Shown in pieces: positions 49,304 to 59,704 of a DNA stretch of 64,000 bases. Positions within the stretch are counted from its first letter, which is position 1. Every line of letters begins with the position of its first letter. The DNA is taken from the NCBI RefSeq assembly GCF_003050935.1, contig NZ_QAOX01000008.1, forward strand, positions 124,001 through 188,000, read 5' to 3'. A model generated the notes under the pieces. It did not search any database, was not told where the DNA came from, and saw only the letters and a list, made by a program, of their open reading frames with translations. A program made the position numbers and the translations under genes. Source of the stretch: Luteibacter sp. OK325. Lineage in GTDB: Bacteria > Pseudomonadota > Gammaproteobacteria > Xanthomonadales > Rhodanobacteraceae.

Positions 49304-50016
49304 ACGGGAATTTCCTGGACGTTCGTCGCGGTCATGGGCATTACGGTCTGCGGCAGCAAGGTGCCGTCGATCAGGGAGGGAAGCAGTTCGATGGCTTCGT
49401 CGAAGCTGGCAATCGGCACATAGGGAATGCCGGCGGCGCGGCAGTGCTCGATCAGGCGGTTCTTGGCGAAGACGAAATCCACACGATCGGCGGCACAGAA
49501 ATCCGAAGCGCCATCGCCGATCAGTAGTGTCTTGCCACCGCGCGCCTTGGCGATGTCGACCCGTGCGCACTTGCAGGTGCCGCTACGGCAACCGGCCACG
49601 CTATAGGGCGAGGTGAGGTTCCACGCGCGCGTGTCGACCTGGTTCAGATGATTGGCCACGGTCGGCAGGCTGTCGATGCCGTGGCTGGCAAGGATGGCGT
49701 GGATCGCCTGGTCCAGACCGTCGCTGACGATCTCCATGGGGATGCCGTAATCGATCGTCAACTTTACGAAGGCGGCGAAACCGTGGTCGATATGCAGACC
49801 ATCGAGATGACGATCCAGTTCGGCGCGGCTCATGTCGAGCAGGGCAACCTGGCCGGCCATGCACACGGCCGAACCGATCACGCCCGCACGCCAGTCGCGC
49901 TCGAGGATTTCCCATCCGGGACGGCCGAAGCGGTCCAGTAATGAGTCGATGACGTCCTCGACGGCGATCGTGCCGTCGAAGTCGCACAGGATGTTCCAGT
50001 CAGGTGAGCTCAGCAC
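49300..50016 (-). CDS. HAD-superfamily phosphatase, MtnX-like (HAD-IB)
   Basis: The 238-residue protein has HAD motif I at CDFDGTI (Asp12, Asp14), motif II with Ser in EIVSDGLD, and motif IV GDGASDFCAADR. This is the phosphoserine-phosphatase/MtnX branch. It also carries a compact cysteine set, GCRSGTCKCAR, which resembles the metal-binding insertion seen in MtnX-like and related phosphatases. Its end overlaps the aminotransferase start by 4 bp, so the two are co-translated and probably act in one short pathway. No methionine-salvage genes are nearby, so a 2,3-diketo-phosphate substrate is doubtful. Confidence 0.87.
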   Translation of the reverse strand: MLSSPDWNILCDFDGTIAVEDVIDSLLDRFGRPGWEILERDWRAGVIGSAVCMAGQVALLDMSRAELDRHLDGLHIDHGFAAFVKLTIDYGIPMEIVSDGLDQAIHAILASHGIDSLPTVANHLNQVDTRAWNLTSPYSVAGCRSGTCKCARVDIAKARGGKTLLIGDGASDFCAADRVDFVFAKNRLIEHCRAAGIPYVPIASFDEAIELLPSLIDGTLLPQTVMPMTATNVQEIPV

Positions 50017-50148
50017 AACGTAAGCAGCCGTTTTTCAGGATGCTGCGCAGGCTACGTGGCCTCCCTTTCCGACCCCTTTCCCGGTGAGGAAAGCGTGAGC
50101 TAAGCCAGCTTATGGCATGCTTTGGCCATCCCCACCCCGGCTATTCGC

Positions 50149-50913
50149 ATGCGTCGTTCGTGTTCTGCCGCCCTGTCCCTGCTCGTGGCCTGCGCGGCCG
50201 TCCATGCCGAAGACGATAATGCGCCGACGTATGCGTTCGGCGCGGGCGCACAGCGCATGCCCGCCTGGCAGGGATCAAAAGATCACCGCAACCAGGGCAT
50301 CCCGTATATCGACATCGAGATTCCTGGGCTGGGCGAACTTTCCACCGCGGACGGCCTCATGGTCGACCTCATCCACGGCGAGCACTGGCATGGCGGCCTG
50401 TACGGCAACTGGCTGTGGGGTCGCACACGCGACGACCTGGGGCCGCTGGGCGGCAAGGTCGCTTCGCTTTCACCACGTTTCCAGACCGGCGGCTACCTCG
50501 AATACGCCTTCACGAAAAAGTTCAGCATCGGCAGTCACCTCGCGCACGATACCAACGGTGCCGGCGCCTATGCGGCAATCTACGCCGACTACCAGTTGCC
50601 CGATGTCTGGTACATACAACACTCCCTCGAAGTGCAGGTGGAAGGCATGAACGGCCCCGCGATGCGCCGCTTCTTCGGCGTCACGCCTATCGAAGCCGGC
50701 AATCTCGGCACGCGCGCATGGCGCCCTGGCGCCGGCGGTGAATCGGCGGACATCGAATACGACGCGTTCATCCCTACTTCGCAGCAGACCGGCTTCGCAT
50801 TAGCCGTGAAGTACGGGAAGCTCTACGGCGATGCCGCGTCCAGCCCCTTGGTCGACCGCTTCGGATCCAGCCGCCAGGTCACCGAGACGCTGGCCTTCGT
50901 CTATCACTTCTGA
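50149..50913 (+). CDS. MipA/OmpV family outer membrane protein
   Basis: The 254-residue protein has a signal peptide (MRRSCSAALSLLVACAAVHA) and a beta-barrel domain with alternating aromatic residues, beginning YAFGAGAQRMPAWQGS and ending in the outer-membrane pattern TETLAFVYHF with terminal Phe. The MipA/OmpV family includes murein-scaffolding MipA and osmotic or antibiotic-related porin-like proteins. A TTG nine codons earlier is a less likely start. It is transcribed alone, between the divergent phosphatase gene and the convergent CPBP gene. Confidence 0.88.
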   Translation: MRRSCSAALSLLVACAAVHAEDDNAPTYAFGAGAQRMPAWQGSKDHRNQGIPYIDIEIPGLGELSTADGLMVDLIHGEHWHGGLYGNWLWGRTRDDLGPLGGKVASLSPRFQTGGYLEYAFTKKFSIGSHLAHDTNGAGAYAAIYADYQLPDVWYIQHSLEVQVEGMNGPAMRRFFGVTPIEAGNLGTRAWRPGAGGESADIEYDAFIPTSQQTGFALAVKYGKLYGDAASSPLVDRFGSSRQVTETLAFVYHF

Positions 50914-50922
50914 GGCGACGCC

Positions 50923-51702
50923 TCAGGCCAGGTCGGCATCCAGGCCATCGCGTTCGAACTGCGTCGGTATCGCGAACAGCACGCCCATCATGATCAGGTG
51001 CGCCGCGGCCGAAAGGAATGGCGCCCAGATCGCCGACAGCACGTCGTGCGGCAGGATGTCCCCGATCAGCACATTGGCCAGGTTCCAGCCCCAGTGCATG
51101 CCGACAGCCAGCCACAACGAGCCCGTGCGCACGACGGCGGTCCCATAGGCCAGGCCGAAACAAAACAGCGTCACCCATTCCGTCGGTCCTCGCCCCAACC
51201 GGTAGAGATGGTCGAGTACATAGAGCACGCTGGATGCGAGGACAAACATCCACGGCTGCCAATGGATGCGAGCGGCGCGATACGGAAATCCACGGGTGAG
51301 GATGTCCTCGGCCAGCGACGGCACCAGGGTGACGAGTAACGCCCAGGGAATCGACGACAGGAAAGACACTGCCGCCACCGGCGTCGACTCCGGCGCCCGT
51401 GCGGCGTAAACGTTCAGGGCCATGCCGACGCACACGGCGACGTACTTCATGAGCAACGCGAGTGCCAGGCCGCCGACTAACAGCAGCGGTGTCGCACGTC
51501 GCCATTCCAACGCATACGCCTCATAGCCGCGGAAGCCCAGCCAGCGAGCCAGCGGCCACGCGCCCACCAGCATGGCGAGAAGGAAGGCTGCCTGGACGGA
51601 CACACTGCCGAGCAGGCGAGTGCCGATACCTTCGGCCGCCTGATACAGGACGAACAGGAGCGCGAACGCGAGCGCGGTGCGCCGACGGCCGTTCGAAACC
51701 AT
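50923..51702 (-). CDS. CPBP-like membrane protein with altered catalytic motif
   Basis: The 259-residue protein has six to seven membrane helices and a degenerate CPBP signature: motif 1 is EDILTR (Glu132, Asp133, Arg137) in place of EExxxR, motif 2 has Tyr161 in place of Phe before His165 (YVLDH), and motif 3 is GMHWGWN with His203. The Asp for Glu change could keep an acidic catalytic group or mark a reduced activity. The start ATG 51702 was chosen because upstream in-frame residues are arginine-rich and unlike a membrane-protein N-terminus. The intact relative in this window is at 38750-39658. Confidence 0.8.
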   Translation of the reverse strand: MVSNGRRRTALAFALLFVLYQAAEGIGTRLLGSVSVQAAFLLAMLVGAWPLARWLGFRGYEAYALEWRRATPLLLVGGLALALLMKYVAVCVGMALNVYAARAPESTPVAAVSFLSSIPWALLVTLVPSLAEDILTRGFPYRAARIHWQPWMFVLASSVLYVLDHLYRLGRGPTEWVTLFCFGLAYGTAVVRTGSLWLAVGMHWGWNLANVLIGDILPHDVLSAIWAPFLSAAAHLIMMGVLFAIPTQFERDGLDADLA

Positions 51703-51767
51703 GGATTCCCCGGTACGAGTGTCGCTGCCGGCAAGCTTAGGGCGTGAACGCGTTGTGCGCCATAGGT

Positions 51768-52082
51768 TCAGCGGTCGTCGCGGGTCCAGATCGCGCCGTC
51801 GCGCTCCTGGATGGGGAACACCGTGACCGGCTCGTAGGCCGGTGGGCAGGTCACCTCTCCCGTGCGCAGGTCGAAACGCGCTCCGTGACGCACGCATTCC
51901 ACTTCGAAGCCGACCACCGGGCCTCCGGCCAGTTCGCCGCCATCGTGCGTACAGACATCCTCGATGGCATAGAGCGCCCCGTCGATGTTATAGACGGCAA
52001 TGGCGGTATCGCCGTCCCAGACCACCCGGAACTCGCCCGGCAGGAGCTCGCTACGCGTGCCGACGCGAACCCAGTCGTTCAT
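51768..52082 (-). CDS. Rieske 2Fe-2S ferredoxin-like protein
   Basis: The 104-residue protein is a soluble Rieske domain: Cys44-Thr-His46 in VCTHDGGEL and Cys63-x2-His66 in CVRHGARFD bind the 2Fe-2S cluster through two Cys and two His. The FD and PPAYEPV segments fit NirD/biphenyl-dioxygenase-ferredoxin relatives. It overlaps the acetyltransferase gene by 4 bp at its start. Family members carry electrons to oxygenases, but no oxygenase or reductase gene is in the neighbourhood. In many proteobacteria a similar Rieske gene sits downstream of suf genes, and here the suf operon lies just upstream on the same strand. Confidence 0.92.
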   Translation of the reverse strand: MNDWVRVGTRSELLPGEFRVVWDGDTAIAVYNIDGALYAIEDVCTHDGGELAGGPVVGFEVECVRHGARFDLRTGEVTCPPAYEPVTVFPIQERDGAIWTRDDR

Positions 52083-52612
52083 GCGCTGAGCTCCTTGACC
52101 AGGTACTCGAAACGGAGATCGTCCCGTTGCGGCAGGCCGAAGCGCTCATCCCCGTAGGGAAACGGTTTGGTCCGACCGCTGCGAACATAGCCACGACGCT
52201 CGTACCAGGCGATCAGTTCCGCGCGGATGTCGATCACCGTCATCTCGATTCGCTCGCTCCCCCATTCCCTGCGGGCAATGCGTTCGACTTCCTCGATGAC
52301 CAGGCGGCCGATGCCGGCTCCCTGCAGCGGAGGGTGCACGGAAAACATGCCGAAGTAGCAGACCGGCCCCTGGTGTTCGATGTAGCAGGAGGCGCCGATG
52401 GCGCCATCGCGCTCGAACAGCACGAAGCGACCGTCCTCGCTGGTCAGCAACGCCTCGATCTCGGTGACATCGGTACGACGGCCATGGAGGAAGTCGGCCT
52501 CGGTGGTCCACCCGGCACGGCTGGCGTCCCCGCGGTAAGCAGACTCGACCAGGGCCGCGATGAGGGGCGCGTCGGCGGCGGTAGCCGTACGGAAAGTGTG
52601 CGTCGGTGTCAT
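52079..52612 (-). CDS. GNAT-family N-acetyltransferase
   Basis: The 177-residue protein shows the GNAT fold: the acetyl-CoA pyrophosphate loop appears in GAGIGRLVIEEVERIARR, preceded by a strand with MFSVHPPLQ and followed by EMTVIDIRAELIAWYERRGYVRSG, the typical motif B tyrosine region. The substrate is unknown. It precedes the Rieske gene with a 4-bp overlap and lies 70 bp after sufS on the same strand, with a REP arm between. Confidence 0.87.
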   Translation of the reverse strand: MTPTHTFRTATAADAPLIAALVESAYRGDASRAGWTTEADFLHGRRTDVTEIEALLTSEDGRFVLFERDGAIGASCYIEHQGPVCYFGMFSVHPPLQGAGIGRLVIEEVERIARREWGSERIEMTVIDIRAELIAWYERRGYVRSGRTKPFPYGDERFGLPQRDDLRFEYLVKELSA

Positions 52613-52632
52613 GGGCGGGCGGCGGCTATTTC

Positions 52633-52655
52633 TGTAGGAGCCGATTCATCGGCGA
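52633..52655. repeat. Solitary REP-like arm
   Basis: One arm of the GGAGCCGATTCATCGGCGA type with no inverted partner nearby, located between sufS and the acetyltransferase gene. Confidence 0.85.
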
Positions 52656-52682
52656 ATGGGTGCTCGCGATAATATCGTTGCG

Positions 52683-53930
52683 TCAAAGCAACAGCTTGCG
52701 GACCTTGCCGATCGCCTCGATGAAACCGTCAACCTCGGTCTTCGTGTTGTAGAAGGCCAGCGACGCGCGCAGCGTTGCCGGTACACCGAAGAAATGCATG
52801 AGCGGGTGCGCGCAATGGTGGCCCGAGCGAACAGCCACGCCCTGCAGGTCCAGCAGGGTTGCCATATCGTTGGCGTGCGCGCCCTCGAGCAGGAACGAGA
52901 CGACCGGCTCCTTCTCCTTCGCGCGGCCGAAGATCCGCACCCCGGGCAGGTTCTCGATGGCTTTGGTGGCATAGGCCAGCAAGTCTTGCTCGTACGCCTC
53001 CAGGCGATCGAAGCCGATGTCCTCGATGTAACGGATAGCTGCGGCCATGCCTGCGAAACCGGCTATGTTCGGCGTGCCGGCCTCGAAGCGATGCGGCGGA
53101 TCGGCGAACACCGTGCCTTCAAAGCGCACCTCGCGGATCATCTCACCACCGCCGAAGAACGGCGGCATCGCCATCAGGTGCTCGCGCCTGGCCCAGAGCG
53201 CACCAGTGCCGGTGGGCGCGAGCATCTTGTGCCCGGTAATGGCGTAGAAGTCGCAGCCCAGGGCCTGCACATCGATACGACGATGCGGCGCCGCCTGCGA
53301 GCCGTCAACCAGCAGCGGGATGCCGCGCTTGCGGCATTCGCGTGCTATCTCGCGAATCGGATTCACCGTACCCAGCACGTTGGAAACGTGCCCGACGCAG
53401 GCGAGCTTCACCTCGGGCGTCAGCATCTCGAAGAACTTCTCGAGGATCAGTTCGCCGTTCGTATCGATCGGTGCGGCCTTGACGGTCGCGCCGGTACGCT
53501 CGGCCACGAGCTGCCACGGAACAATGTTGGCGTGATGCTCCATCACCGTAGTGAGGATAGCGTCGCCGGCTTTCAGTCGCGGCAACGCATAGCTATAGGC
53601 GACCAGGTTGATCGCCTGCGTGGTGCCGGAAGTGAGGATGACTTCGTCACGCGACGACGCATTGATGAACCGCGCCAGGGCATCGCGAGCACCCTCATAC
53701 GAGGCGGTCGCTTCTTCGCCCAACGTATGCACGGCGCGCGCGACGTTGGCGTTGTGCTGGCGATAGTGACGGTCCACGGCCTCGATCACCGACACCGGCT
53801 TCTGGCTCGTGTTGGCGTTATCGAAGTAGATCAGCGGCTTGCCGTGGACGGTACGCGACAGCAGCGGGAAATCGGCGCGGATGCGCTCGACATCGAGCGG
53901 CAAAACCGCTGGCTCGGGCTTGGCGTTCAT
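52683..53930 (-). CDS. sufS: Cysteine desulfurase SufS
   Basis: SufS removes sulfur from cysteine and passes it as persulfide to the SUF scaffold. The 415-residue class V PLP protein begins at ATG 53930. PLP binding is seen in YAITGHKMLAPTGTGALW (Lys of GHK) and VMEHHANIVPW; the catalytic cysteine lies in VAVRSGHHCAHPLM, the group II (SufS) pattern with a short loop. No SufE or SufU gene follows in this window, so the sulfur acceptor must be encoded elsewhere. It is last in the suf operon, 28 bp after sufD. Confidence 0.96.
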   Translation of the reverse strand: MNAKPEPAVLPLDVERIRADFPLLSRTVHGKPLIYFDNANTSQKPVSVIEAVDRHYRQHNANVARAVHTLGEEATASYEGARDALARFINASSRDEVILTSGTTQAINLVAYSYALPRLKAGDAILTTVMEHHANIVPWQLVAERTGATVKAAPIDTNGELILEKFFEMLTPEVKLACVGHVSNVLGTVNPIREIARECRKRGIPLLVDGSQAAPHRRIDVQALGCDFYAITGHKMLAPTGTGALWARREHLMAMPPFFGGGEMIREVRFEGTVFADPPHRFEAGTPNIAGFAGMAAAIRYIEDIGFDRLEAYEQDLLAYATKAIENLPGVRIFGRAKEKEPVVSFLLEGAHANDMATLLDLQGVAVRSGHHCAHPLMHFFGVPATLRASLAFYNTKTEVDGFIEAIGKVRKLLL

Positions 53931-53958
53931 GGCTTGGCTCCGGTATTCGGTGTTGGCG

Positions 53959-55280
53959 TTATTCGGCGGACGGACCGGTGGGCAGGTGCGCAACGAGCAG
54001 GTCACCCAGATGCTCGCGCAGGGCCTCGTTCGGCAGCGATTCGAGGGCGGCGCGGCAGAACGCCAGGGTGAGCAGGCTGCGCGCCTGCGCCAACGGAATA
54101 CCGCGCGAACGCAGATAGAACAACGAACGTTCGTCGAGCTGGCCGATGGTCGCGCCGTGCGCGGCCTTGACCTCATCGGCGTATATCTCGAGTTCCGGCT
54201 TGGTGTCGATCTCGGCCTGGGCCGAAAGCAGCAGGTTCTTGTTGCTCAGGGAGGCGTCGCTACCGTCGGCACCTTCCGCGACGACGATGGCGCCGCGGAA
54301 TACGCCACGCGAACGGCCGTCGGCGATACCGCGCCACAGCGCATCCGACGCCGTGTCGCGGGCGTTGTGACGCACCTCGAGCTGGGTATCGATGTGCTGG
54401 CGGCCGCTCAGCGCGAAGACGCCGCGCGAATCGAAACGCGCGCCATCACCGACAAGTTCAGTGGTGAGCTCGTGGCGCACCAGCGCTCCACCGAGCTCCA
54501 GCGCGTGTACGGTTGCGGCGGCATTCGCCTCAATCCGTACATGACTGCGACGGACCAGGGTCGTTGCGGCAGAGGCGTCCTGCAGGACGACCAGTCCGAG
54601 GGTGGCGCCTTCCCGCACGACAACGTCGGCGACAACGGTACCCAGCTGGGTGGCTTCACCGAGGGAAACAAAATGCTCGACCACGTCGGCACGGGCGCCC
54701 TGCCCCACGTCGACCAGCACGCGAACGTGCCACGCGGTATCGGGTTGCGAACCACTCGACACGTGGACGATGTGCAGCGGCCTGCCGACATGCGCCCCGT
54801 CAGCGATATGCAGCACGAGGCCATCGATCGCCAACGCCGCATTCAGGTGGGCGAAGGCATCGGCGGCGCCGCGGCGGTAACGGTTTGCCAGCGCGAAGCG
54901 TAGCGGTTCCGGCTGCGTTTCCAGCGCTACGCCCAGCGGCGCCAGCGACACGCCGACGCTCCCTTCCAGTGCGGACAGGTCGGCGCGGAACGCACCGTCG
55001 ACGAAGACGATACGCGAGCCTTCGACACCCGGGAGGGCAAACGAGGAGGGATCCACCACGAAGCCGTTCGCCACACCGGCATCGGCGAGTGAAAACGCGC
55101 GCTGCGATAGCGCGCGGAGCGGCGTGTATTTCCAGGACTCGTTACGGGATTCAGGCAGGCCGGTTTCGGCGAGCGACTCCAGGTTTTCGCGACGCGCGGC
55201 ATCGAGCCAGGCGATGCCGCTGGGCGGCACGGCCGTGGCGGCGTCCAGCGCCGCCCGCACGAACGGGGACGGCGCCTGGC

Positions 55281-55284
<4 letters not shown>
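53959..55284 (-). CDS. sufD: Fe-S assembly protein SufD
   Basis: SufD forms the SufBC2D scaffold with SufB and the ATPase SufC in the cytosol. The 441-residue protein has the SufD N-terminal helical region (PESRNESWKYTPLRAL), the beta-helix core, and the ending KAAHGATIGQLDERSLFYLRSRGI, which is the SufB/SufD C-terminal signature with the conserved His of GATIG-type motif upstream. Lower conservation compared with SufB is normal. It overlaps sufC by 4 bp. Confidence 0.95.
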
Positions 55285-56083
<799 letters not shown>

Positions 56084-56084
<1 letters not shown>

Positions 56085-56491
56085 CAGGGCGTGAGGTGCG
56101 ACAGCGCGTCGAGCGCGTCGTCGCGGCGATCCCAGGGCACGAAGAGGTGATCGTGCAGGAACGCGGAAACCGGGTTGCAGGGAATACCGCGCTTAGCCAG
56201 CGCGGCGGAAACGGCGGCCATCAGGCCCACCGCGGTAAGGCTCGACTGCACGCGCAAGGTGATGCGAGCCCATAGCATGCGCTCGTTGCCGAGGGTTTCT
56301 TCGTCGACATCGACGATGAGCGTGGTGCCCTCGGCCTCGCGAAACATCATCAGGGCGTCGGCCATACGCTCACGCGCCTTCTCATGGGAGGCGTGCAGGA
56401 AGCGCTTGGGCACCGGGTCGAGTTCCGGATCCAGCGCAGCCAGCAAGGTGCGCAGATCGGTCAGGCCCGGTGCGGAGCCGGCGATGCCCAT
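56084..56491 (-). CDS. ACT-domain protein inside the suf operon
   Basis: The 135-residue protein ends in a double ACT-like pattern: TTLIVDVDEETLG, SSLTAVGLMAAVSAALAKRGIPCNPVSAF and HDHLFVPWDRRDDALDAL. This is the small ACT-domain family (ACT_7/DUF2241 type) usually linked to amino-acid binding. It starts 2 bp after the sufB stop and overlaps sufC by 1 bp, so it is translated with the scaffold genes. A role in sensing cysteine or in another amino-acid signal for cluster assembly is speculation from position only. Confidence 0.85.
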
Positions 56492-56493
56492 GC

Positions 56494-57968
<1,475 letters not shown>

Positions 57969-57972
<4 letters not shown>

Positions 57973-58421
57973 GCGTTCGCCTGCGCGACCTGGGTCGCAT
58001 CCTTCGCCGGCGCCGTGGGGCGCCCGGCCAGCATCTGAGCCAGGGTCATGGCGCGCAGCACGCCGCCGATGGCCCCGGAAACCGAGCGCCAGCTGTCGCT
58101 GACACCACATTGGGCCTGACGGTCGCACTGGCCCTGGGCCACGCTGCATTCCGTCATGCCGATCGGCCCTTCCATCGCCTCGACGATGTCGGCCAGGCTG
58201 ATCGCCTCGGCCGGACGCGCCAGCCGATAGCCGCCGTTAACGCCACGAAACGACTCCACCAGCCCCGCATGGCCGAGCAGCTTGAGCAGCTTCGACACCG
58301 TGGGCAGCTCCAGACGCGCCTCATCGGCGATCTGGGCAGTGCTCAGAACGTCGGAAGGGTGCGCGGCGATGCATGTCATCACCACGGTCGCGTAATCGGT
58401 CAATCGGCTGACACGAAGCAT
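57969..58421 (-). CDS. Rrf2-family regulator of the suf operon (IscR-like)
   Basis: The 150-residue protein has an Rrf2 winged helix ([40 protein letters not shown]) and three cysteines at 92, 99 and 105, almost the same places as the cluster ligands of E. coli IscR (92, 98, 104). [12 protein letters not shown] is the family wing motif. It probably binds a 2Fe-2S cluster and represses its own operon when clusters are plentiful, the known logic of IscR/SufR-type regulators. It is the first gene of the suf operon, with a dyad over its likely -10 element at 58446-58460. The acidic-alanine tail is unremarkable. Confidence 0.93.
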
Positions 58422-58445
58422 CGGGGAAGGGGCACAGTCAATACC

Positions 58446-58482
58446 GGACCAAAATGGTACTGTTTTCCGGCCGACTGTGCAA
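58446..58482 (-). promoter_or_regulatory. Candidate suf promoter with overlapping operator dyad
   Basis: Read leftward, TTGCAC (58482-58477), a 17-bp spacer and TACCAT (58459-58454) form a plausible sigma-70 promoter. The -10 lies within GGACCAAAATGGTAC (58446-58460), a near-perfect dyad, in a good position for autorepression by the Rrf2 protein. Confidence 0.55.
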
Positions 58483-58490
58483 TGTGACAG

Positions 58491-58511
58491 GCCGCCGAAG
58501 CGGCTCCCACA
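58491..58511. repeat. Degenerate solitary REP-like arm
   Basis: GCCGCCGAAGCGGCTCCCAC matches the GCTTCAGC-type arm with a shortened tip and no partner. It separates the suf promoter from the small downstream gene. Confidence 0.7.
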
Positions 58512-58534
58512 GAAAAACCGGCGCCCCGGCCCGG

Positions 58535-58744
58535 TCAGCTGCCGCGCTCGTGCGCCCGGATGGAAGCGATCATGGCGATCAGCCGCGAGGTCTCACCCGC
58601 TTCCACCAGATCCTCCGCGGTCCGGAAGCCCAGCTCGGCAATGGGGTCCTCGACGAACCAGGCGCGGCGCCTGGCCCGGTTCGGCTCGACATGGCGGGCC
58701 GCGGCCATCACACGCGCTGTATCGCAAAGCAGGCGAACGCTCAT
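58535..58744 (-). CDS. 69-residue protein resembling the ParS/MbcA/Xre antitoxin C-terminal domain
   Basis: The short protein reads RRRAWFVEDPIAELGFRTAEDLVEAGETSRLIAMI and then a terminal helix (overlapping parts of residues 25-69). The pattern W-x-x-x-P-I-x-x-L-G-x-x-T-A-x-x-L-V-x-x-G resembles the toxin-binding DUF2384 domain of type II antitoxins. No helix-turn-helix of usual size and no RES-domain toxin partner are visible nearby, so it is unlikely to be a complete toxin-antitoxin system. It lies 9 bp upstream of the mlaA stop on the same strand order (mlaA first). The ribosome-binding site is weak. Coding status is likely but the family call is tentative. Confidence 0.55.
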   Translation of the reverse strand: MSVRLLCDTARVMAAARHVEPNRARRRAWFVEDPIAELGFRTAEDLVEAGETSRLIAMIASIRAHERGS

Positions 58745-58753
58745 GGGGGAGTC

Positions 58754-59536
58754 TCAGGGATTGACCGGTAGGCCTGTGGCGGCCCGCCCGTCACTGCTGG
58801 GCACGGTGGTGTGGACCGAGCCCTCGCGTCCATCCTCGACCAGCGCGACGCGATGTGCAGCGGCGGCATCGCGTAGCGCGGCGTAGTAATCGGGCGACTG
58901 CTCGAGCTTGTCGGTCAGCGGCAGAGCACGGGCCCGCCCATCGACGATGCCGCCTACCGTGCCGACGAGCTGGACGTCCCCCACGGTGTCGGAGTTATTC
59001 CCAAGCCGATTGAAACCCAGGGTCAGGATGCGCCCGAAGGTGTCGCGGACGTTCGATGACCCGAACACCGGTAGCTCCACGGTATGCCCGGGCCCCATTC
59101 CCCACACACCGAAGGTCTGGCCGAGATCGGCACTGTGGTGCGGCATGCCCCAGTGATTGGCGACATCGAAGATGCCGGCCACACCTACCGTGCTGTTTAC
59201 GATGAAGCGGCCGGCGGTGTTGAGGGATCGCAGCATATTCGCCTGGAGCAGGTCGTTGGCGAAGACCAGCGGCTCCTGCAGATTCTGCGCAAAGTTGCGC
59301 ACACCGTTGCGCACCGGCTGACCCAGATGGGAGTAGCCCCGCGCCACCGGACGCAGGATCGCGCGGTCCACGCCTTTGTTGAAAGCGAACACTTTGCGGT
59401 TGATTGGCTCGTCCTGCGCAGCGGGAGCGGCGCCCTCGTTCGTCTCGCCCTTCTTTACGCCGTGAGAGCAGGCGGAAAGCGCCAGCATCGCGACAATCGC
59501 TGTGAATTTCGGGGTAGAACACTGGGAAACGGTCAT
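58754..59536 (-). CDS. mlaA: MlaA family lipoprotein (phospholipid transport)
   Basis: MlaA (VacJ) sits in the outer membrane and removes surface-exposed phospholipids for return to the inner membrane. The 260-residue protein starts at ATG 59536 with GAGAGA upstream. It has a lipoprotein signal ending in LSAC (Cys23), then NRKVFAFNKGVDRAILRPVARGY, RNFAQNLQEPLVFANDLLQ, RFIVNSTVGVAGIFDVA and FGVWGMGPGHTVELPVFGSSNVRD, all family blocks. It is not next to mlaBCDEF. It diverges from the two-component pair at 59705. Confidence 0.95.
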   Translation of the reverse strand: MTVSQCSTPKFTAIVAMLALSACSHGVKKGETNEGAAPAAQDEPINRKVFAFNKGVDRAILRPVARGYSHLGQPVRNGVRNFAQNLQEPLVFANDLLQANMLRSLNTAGRFIVNSTVGVAGIFDVANHWGMPHHSADLGQTFGVWGMGPGHTVELPVFGSSNVRDTFGRILTLGFNRLGNNSDTVGDVQLVGTVGGIVDGRARALPLTDKLEQSPDYYAALRDAAAAHRVALVEDGREGSVHTTVPSSDGRAATGLPVNP

Positions 59537-59704
59537 CTTGATCTCTCGGTTGGGCGGGCTTCGCCTGAGAGTGACGACCGTTTGCGTACCGCGTTTATCC
59601 ACTTCGCGTCTGGCCGGACATAGTGTTTCCGGGCAGAAATAAATGACAAAGAGAGACGGCAACCCGATATACATATCGCCACGTACAACGGAATCCGGCC
59701 CGCC

